Source: Paenibacillus sp. (GTDB lineage: Bacteria; Bacillota; Bacilli; Paenibacillales; Paenibacillaceae). From it: a DNA stretch of 64,000 bases. Both the position numbers and the translations under genes were made by a program. Positions 61,568 through 64,000 of this stretch are shown here, piece by piece; positions within the stretch are counted from its first letter, which is position 1; every line of letters begins with the position of its first letter. The notes under the pieces were generated by a model. That model ran no database searches. It was not told where the DNA came from and saw only the letters and a program-made list of their open reading frames with translations. The stretch spans positions 1 through 64,000 of the forward strand of contig JAIRVF010000153.1 in NCBI GenBank assembly GCA_031254035.1. The letters are read 5' to 3'.

Positions 61568-63883
61568 ATGGTAATAAAACAAGGAGAGATTAGGAAACGG
61601 TTCCGAAAGCGGATGACGGGTTATGTGTGGGTGAGCCGTTTAGTCTTGTCTTTTGTACTGGTGTTTGTTCTTGTTTCTCCGTCGCCCGCTGCGGCATCTC
61701 CGCAGATTACGATCAATCCTCCAGATCTGACTGGACCGCTTGGACCGGGAATAACGCATCTGACGGGGACGTATAACGGTGTCTATGACATCAAAATCGT
61801 GATCAATGGTAATTCGCAGGTAGATGCGCATATGGAAGGCGGAGATGCCGGCAGCTGGTATGCTGACGTTAATTTTTCGAAGTATGACGGCCAAGTTGAA
61901 CTGGTTGCCAGGGGAGTGGATGCGGTTACCCGATACAATTCATGGTCTCCTTTTTTGCAAATCGAAGTGGATAATCCGGGTGCGAACATACCGCAGGTGC
62001 GGGTGATGAGCCCAACGGAACAGAATGTGCTGCAAGGGCAGGTAACGGTCGAAGTTGAAACATCCGGGAAAAATAACATCAGCGGCGTTCAAGTAAGGAT
62101 TAACGATGGGGAATGGCAGGACGCTGCCCCATCCGCTTCAAGGTATGTATTCCAATGGAAAACAGACTCATGTTCAGGACGGATTAACAGCCTGGAGGCG
62201 AGGGCCAAAGATGTGAACGGAAATATCGGGTACAGTCAGACCGTATATGTCAAAGCTGGGATTTCCACAGGTAATGGAAACAACGGAACGGATGCCCCTG
62301 AAGCAGTGACGCAAAACGTATCCCCTCAAGACAGGGCGCTATGGATTTGGGAAAATGAATCTTACCCCCTGATCCTGAACCCCGGCTCCAGAACGGTGCT
62401 GGATGCCATGTCATCAGATACTGCCACATTCGGCCAAGATCAGATCCACACTTGGTATGTGGCTGTTGGGAAGTACAATGGAATTCGGATGCTAGAAGAC
62501 AAACGGGCTGAGGTCCGTGATTTTATCCGTTGGGCCCATGACCGTGGTTATCGGGTGCAGGCATTGATAGCAGGCGGAACGACGCCGCCATATTTCGGTG
62601 CATATTCCCGGTACCGGAAGCAGGCCGTAGCCGAATTCGAAGGGATTCTAAATTACAATTTATCCTCCAAAGAAAGCGAACGGTTTGACGGGGTCAATAT
62701 TGATACCGAGCCGTATAGTTTACCCGATTTTAAAAGCAATAAGCCTTCCGTCCAGATCCAATACCTTGAAATGCTGAAAACGTTGATGGAACGCAAACAA
62801 GCCTCCGGACTTTCGCTTCAAGTCGGAGCGGCGATTCCCCGTTGGTTTGACACCTCACCGGACGCAAGCAACATTCCTTGGAACGGTTCGGTGAAACCAC
62901 TTTCTGAGCACATACAGGATATGCTCGATTATATTTCCATTATGGATTATCGTGATCAGGCGGAAGGAAGTGCTGGGATTATTGAACAGGCGCGTGGGGA
63001 GATTGAATACGCTAACCAAATAGGAAAGCCTTATTCTGTCATTATCGGCGTTGAAACAAAGGATATTGCAGATGGGGGTGACCCCGCGACGATCACCTTT
63101 AATGAAGAGGGAAGGCTGTATATGGAAGCCGAGCTTGAAAAAGTGTATGCCGCATTTGACGGCAATGCCGCTTTCGGGGGAATAGCGATCCATCACTATG
63201 AGTCCATCCGCAATCTTCCTTCGATCTGGGGGCCGGATTCTGTCTTTTGGCAGGCGCCGCCGGACACTGAGCCGCCGACCGCAGTTACAGGGAATCCGCG
63301 GGCGACCGCATATGATTACCAGCGGATTGATATTTCATACGGCCCTGCTGCGGACAATGGCACTGTCGAGGAATACCGCATTTATCGCGGGACCAGCCCG
63401 AACTTTGCAACCGATGAAGCGCATCTCGCCGGAATTTCAAAGGGACTAAGCTTCCGGGATATTGGACTGCTGCCGGCTACAAACTACGTATACAAAATCA
63501 CGGCTGTCGATACGTCCGGGAATGAGGGGCCGCCAAGCAATCCGATCCAGGCCCAAACGGAACATACATCGTTAAAACCGATGATCGTATCGAAGATGCA
63601 GCTTGGATTTAACGGTACCAAAGCCACCGTTACGTTGCAGGTTGCCGATCTGAAGACCGGGGCTGGAATAACTGCCAATGTATCTGGACGTTTCACGTAT
63701 ATGGCAGGTAAGTATGTGAACGGTACTTCCACCGCTACCAGTTCCTTTACCGCGAGCTCCGAAGCCGTTTCTTTCCCTTCCGGGGAAATAGGCTTTGCCG
63801 CAAGACGGATTACAGCTCCCGGATATTATTGGGCACAAGCATATGACACAAAGGAGGTTTCGACCGTTCGTTGGGGAGGTTGA
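61568..63883 (+). CDS. Large secreted protein: Ig-like, TIM-barrel glycosidase-like, fibronectin III
   Basis: About 771 residues. Signal peptide (LVLSFVLVFVLVSPSPAAA). Residues about 50-140 and 145-235 are two Ig-like beta domains (NNISGVQVRINDGEWQDAAP). Residues about 255-575 look like an alpha/beta barrel: RALWIWENESYPLILNPGSR, HTWYVAVGKYNGIRM, then RFDGVNIDTEPYSLPDF, with a D-x-E at the end of a strand as in GH18-like enzymes, YISIMDYRDQAEG and IAIHHYESIRNLPS. Residues about 580-670 are fibronectin III (RIDISYGPAADNGTVEEYRI), then a final beta domain. Probably a surface glycoside hydrolase; substrate unknown. Start taken at ATG 61568 after GAAGGG; GTG 61556 is possible. Confidence 0.8.
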   Translation: MVIKQGEIRKRFRKRMTGYVWVSRLVLSFVLVFVLVSPSPAAASPQITINPPDLTGPLGPGITHLTGTYNGVYDIKIVINGNSQVDAHMEGGDAGSWYADVNFSKYDGQVELVARGVDAVTRYNSWSPFLQIEVDNPGANIPQVRVMSPTEQNVLQGQVTVEVETSGKNNISGVQVRINDGEWQDAAPSASRYVFQWKTDSCSGRINSLEARAKDVNGNIGYSQTVYVKAGISTGNGNNGTDAPEAVTQNVSPQDRALWIWENESYPLILNPGSRTVLDAMSSDTATFGQDQIHTWYVAVGKYNGIRMLEDKRAEVRDFIRWAHDRGYRVQALIAGGTTPPYFGAYSRYRKQAVAEFEGILNYNLSSKESERFDGVNIDTEPYSLPDFKSNKPSVQIQYLEMLKTLMERKQASGLSLQVGAAIPRWFDTSPDASNIPWNGSVKPLSEHIQDMLDYISIMDYRDQAEGSAGIIEQARGEIEYANQIGKPYSVIIGVETKDIADGGDPATITFNEEGRLYMEAELEKVYAAFDGNAAFGGIAIHHYESIRNLPSIWGPDSVFWQAPPDTEPPTAVTGNPRATAYDYQRIDISYGPAADNGTVEEYRIYRGTSPNFATDEAHLAGISKGLSFRDIGLLPATNYVYKITAVDTSGNEGPPSNPIQAQTEHTSLKPMIVSKMQLGFNGTKATVTLQVADLKTGAGITANVSGRFTYMAGKYVNGTSTATSSFTASSEAVSFPSGEIGFAARRITAPGYYWAQAYDTKEVSTVRWGG

Positions 63884-63925
63884 TCAACTGAAATTATGAT
63901 GTTGGAAAATTTTTTTATGTCTTTT

Positions 63926-63952
63926 AAAACTTTTTGCTTCATCTCCTGCGTC
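63926..63952 (+). promoter_or_regulatory. Candidate ECF-sigma promoter at the window edge
   Basis: AAAACT, 17 bases, CGTC resembles the ECF pattern (AAC...CGTC). AAAGAGAG and ATGATGGA at the very end suggest a gene beginning at 63993 or 63996, perhaps an autoregulated sigma factor. Confidence 0.3.
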
Positions 63953-64000
63953 TTAGCCAACGAGTGTGATCGTGAGGCACAGAAAAAGAGAGATGATGGA

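Overview
The window looks like chromosome from a Paenibacillus-like member of the Bacillales. The signs are strong AGGAGG-type ribosome binding sites, frequent TTG and GTG starts, secreted proteins carrying copper-amine-oxidase-like stalk domains, a GlnK/GlnL two-component pair, a YitT protein, a BcrC-like phosphatase, and many short interspersed intergenic repeats. I see no rRNA, tRNA, CRISPR array, intact transposase or phage. This assignment is inferred from gene content, not from a marker gene.

Layout. 1-2.3 kb: the end of an unknown gene, then a WYL-domain regulator and an MFS transporter that appear joined and shortened by a deletion. 2.4-6.1 kb: Mn/Fe superoxide dismutase, an L,D-transpeptidase, a YitT membrane protein and a DUF5680 protein. 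6.2-9.4 kb: pxpBCA plus pcp, a complete route from N-terminal pyroglutamate on peptides to glutamate. 10.2-16.9 kb: an unknown membrane protein, then a sugar region with an AraC regulator, a sugar-phosphate isomerase-like protein, three Gfo/Idh/MocA dehydrogenases and a dead AraC fragment. 17-26.9 kb: Cu/Zn-type SOD, an MFS exporter, sulfite reductase cysJI, an AraC regulator, a VanW protein, CsoR and an acyl-CoA-dehydrogenase-like flavoprotein. 27.7-32.9 kb: a phosphoesterase, a broken epoxide hydrolase, a CGNR protein, a PAP2 phosphatase, an isochorismatase-family hydrolase and a DinB protein.

33.1-37.2 kb is an alkylation-damage island on one strand: AdaA, an O6-alkylguanine transferase, a 2OG-Fe(II) oxygenase, an SPL-type radical SAM protein, an AlkA-type glycosylase and an AlkD-type protein. 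37.4-42.5 kb holds an LTA-synthase-like enzyme, an ECF-type sigma factor with its DUF4179 partner, and a GH18-like wall protein. 42.8-47.7 kb (minus strand) is a sugar ABC uptake operon with a PIG-L deacetylase and a GNAT protein, preceded by a promoter with a perfect 18-bp palindrome. 47.9-53.7 kb: cardiolipin synthase, a LysR regulator divergent from two SDR dehydrogenases, a 900-bp repeat-rich gap with a cytochrome P450 scrap, and arylamine N-acetyltransferase. 54-61 kb: a glutamine-type ABC transporter (glnQHMP-like), glnK/glnL and a POT peptide transporter. 61.6-63.9 kb: a large secreted TIM-barrel/fibronectin protein.

The most unusual aspect is the non-coding DNA. At least six repeat families recur between genes: a ~270-bp element in two copies, GGCGCGATC inverted repeats, an 11-bp-TIR MITE-like element, TCTAACGAAAC units, AAGAACTAATTTCAGTATTGA units, and a 21-bp tandem array. 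Several sit beside decayed genes, and two contribute to the stop codon of a neighbouring gene.
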